DNA of 46,648 nt from Marinifaba aquimaris (lineage in GTDB: Bacteria > Pseudomonadota > Gammaproteobacteria > Enterobacterales > Alteromonadaceae): contig NZ_JABULX010000032.1 in the NCBI RefSeq assembly GCF_013328345.1, positions 1-46,648 of the forward strand. Reading direction: 5' to 3'. Numbering within the stretch: the stretch's first letter is position 1; every line of letters begins with the position of its first letter. Position numbers and translations under genes: made by a program. Of this stretch, positions 46,180 to 46,648 are shown piece after piece. The notes under the pieces are model-generated. The model did no database searches. It was not told where the DNA came from and saw only the letters and a program-made list of their open reading frames with translations.

Positions 46180-46648
46180 TGACCCGTCCTGAATAAGGTT
46201 GACACTTTTCCAACTTCAATTTGGAGAAGATAATGAAACCAATAACTAAGCGTACACAAAAAGATTATTCACTTGCCTTTAAATTATCCGTCGTTGATAA
46301 AGTAGAAAAAGGCGAATGTACTTACAAACAAGCGCAAGACCACTACGGTATTCAAGGTGCTTCAACCGTTTTAACTTGGCTTCGCCGGTATGGTCAACTA
46401 GATTGGAGTAAAGGTACACCCAATCATATGAATGAGCTTCCCCTTATGTCTAAACCCAATGACTTAACACCTGAGTAAAAAATCAAAGCCCTCGAAAAAG
46501 AGCTAGAAGATACCAAGATAAAAGCACAATTCTTTGAAACGATAGTCGATGTACTTGATAAAGATTTCGGAGTACGTATCACAAAAAAGCAACGCAACGC
46601 GTTATTGAAGAAAAAAACATAACCAAGCTATCTGTCAGTAGAGCTTGT
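46180..46648 (+). mobile_element. IS3-family insertion sequence, left part, runs off the window
   Basis: The left end is probably near 46180, with TGACCCGTCCTGAATAAGG and then GTTGACACTTTTCC, as in many IS3-group ends. It holds a broken orfA and, at 46611-46617, an A7 run followed by C, where a -1 frameshift leads into the first codons of orfB (NITKLSVSRAC). The right end and target repeats are outside the window, so the boundary is approximate. Confidence 0.75.
46233..46622 (+). pseudogene. IS3-family transposase orfA, interrupted by a nonsense codon
   Basis: ATG 46233, with GGAGA upstream, begins a helix-turn-helix protein (KDYSLAFKLSVVDKVEKGE, then YGIQGASTVLTWLRRYGQLDW). TAA at 46476-46478 stops it after 81 codons. 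The same frame then reads on for 47 codons as a normal orfA leucine-zipper tail (KIKALEKELEDTKIKAQFF) to TAA 46620. A single C-to-T change (CAA to TAA) would explain this. Confidence 0.85.

Overview
The window is chromosomal DNA of an AT-rich marine gammaproteobacterium. Gene content and order point to Alteromonadales, and Colwelliaceae/Thalassotalea-like is my best guess. Two blocks follow the order known from enterobacteria: thpR-hrpB-mrcB ... hemL-clcA-erpA, and tRNA cluster-ubiF-miaB-ybeZ-ybeY-corC-lnt ... leuS-lptE-holA-nadD-rsfS-rlmH-mrdA-rodA. Most of the 46.6 kb is therefore core housekeeping DNA, and lineage-specific genes sit in the breaks.

Layout. 1-110 is the 3' end of a 5S rRNA and its terminator. 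111-690 has no protein gene, but its minus strand carries a GGA-rich, CsrB/CsrC-like small RNA candidate with a promoter and a GacA/UvrY-type box. 691-6576 holds thpR, hrpB, mrcB and a DUF4442 gene. 6614-11067 is a chitin locus: a membrane regulator fusing a catalytically dead GH18 (chitinase-fold) domain to a LytTR DNA-binding domain, divergent from a secreted chitin-type deacetylase with two CBM5/12 domains. 11081-12686 is a TetR regulator and an orphan MlaC-like protein, both with matching operators. 12754-21229 holds pyrB-hemL, hemJ, clcA, a DUF6776-like gene, erpA, rplY, pth and ychF. 21479-21853 encodes tRNA-Met, -Leu and two identical -Gln. 21945-32582 holds ubiF, a beta-propeller sensor, miaB, ybeZ, ybeY, corC and lnt. 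33282-37033 is a spondin-domain pair followed by a two-component system. 37284-46127 runs from leuS to rodA (leucyl-tRNA synthesis, outer-membrane LPS insertion, DNA polymerase delta, NAD, ribosome factors, cell elongation). A broken IS3-family element starts near 46180 and runs off the window.

The most interesting system is at 6614-11004. The regulator has a signal peptide, a periplasmic GH18-like domain in which the catalytic Glu of DxxDxDxE is Arg, one inner transmembrane segment, a cytoplasmic linker and a C-terminal LytTR domain. The divergent promoter region contains two 9-bp repeats that fit the published LytTR half-site consensus exactly, separated by 12 bp and placed just upstream of an extended -10 element for the deacetylase. 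The simplest reading is a one-component chitin sensor that uses a dead chitinase as ligand-binding domain and directly controls a chitin deacetylase. The second notable result is the CsrB-like RNA at about 245-499.
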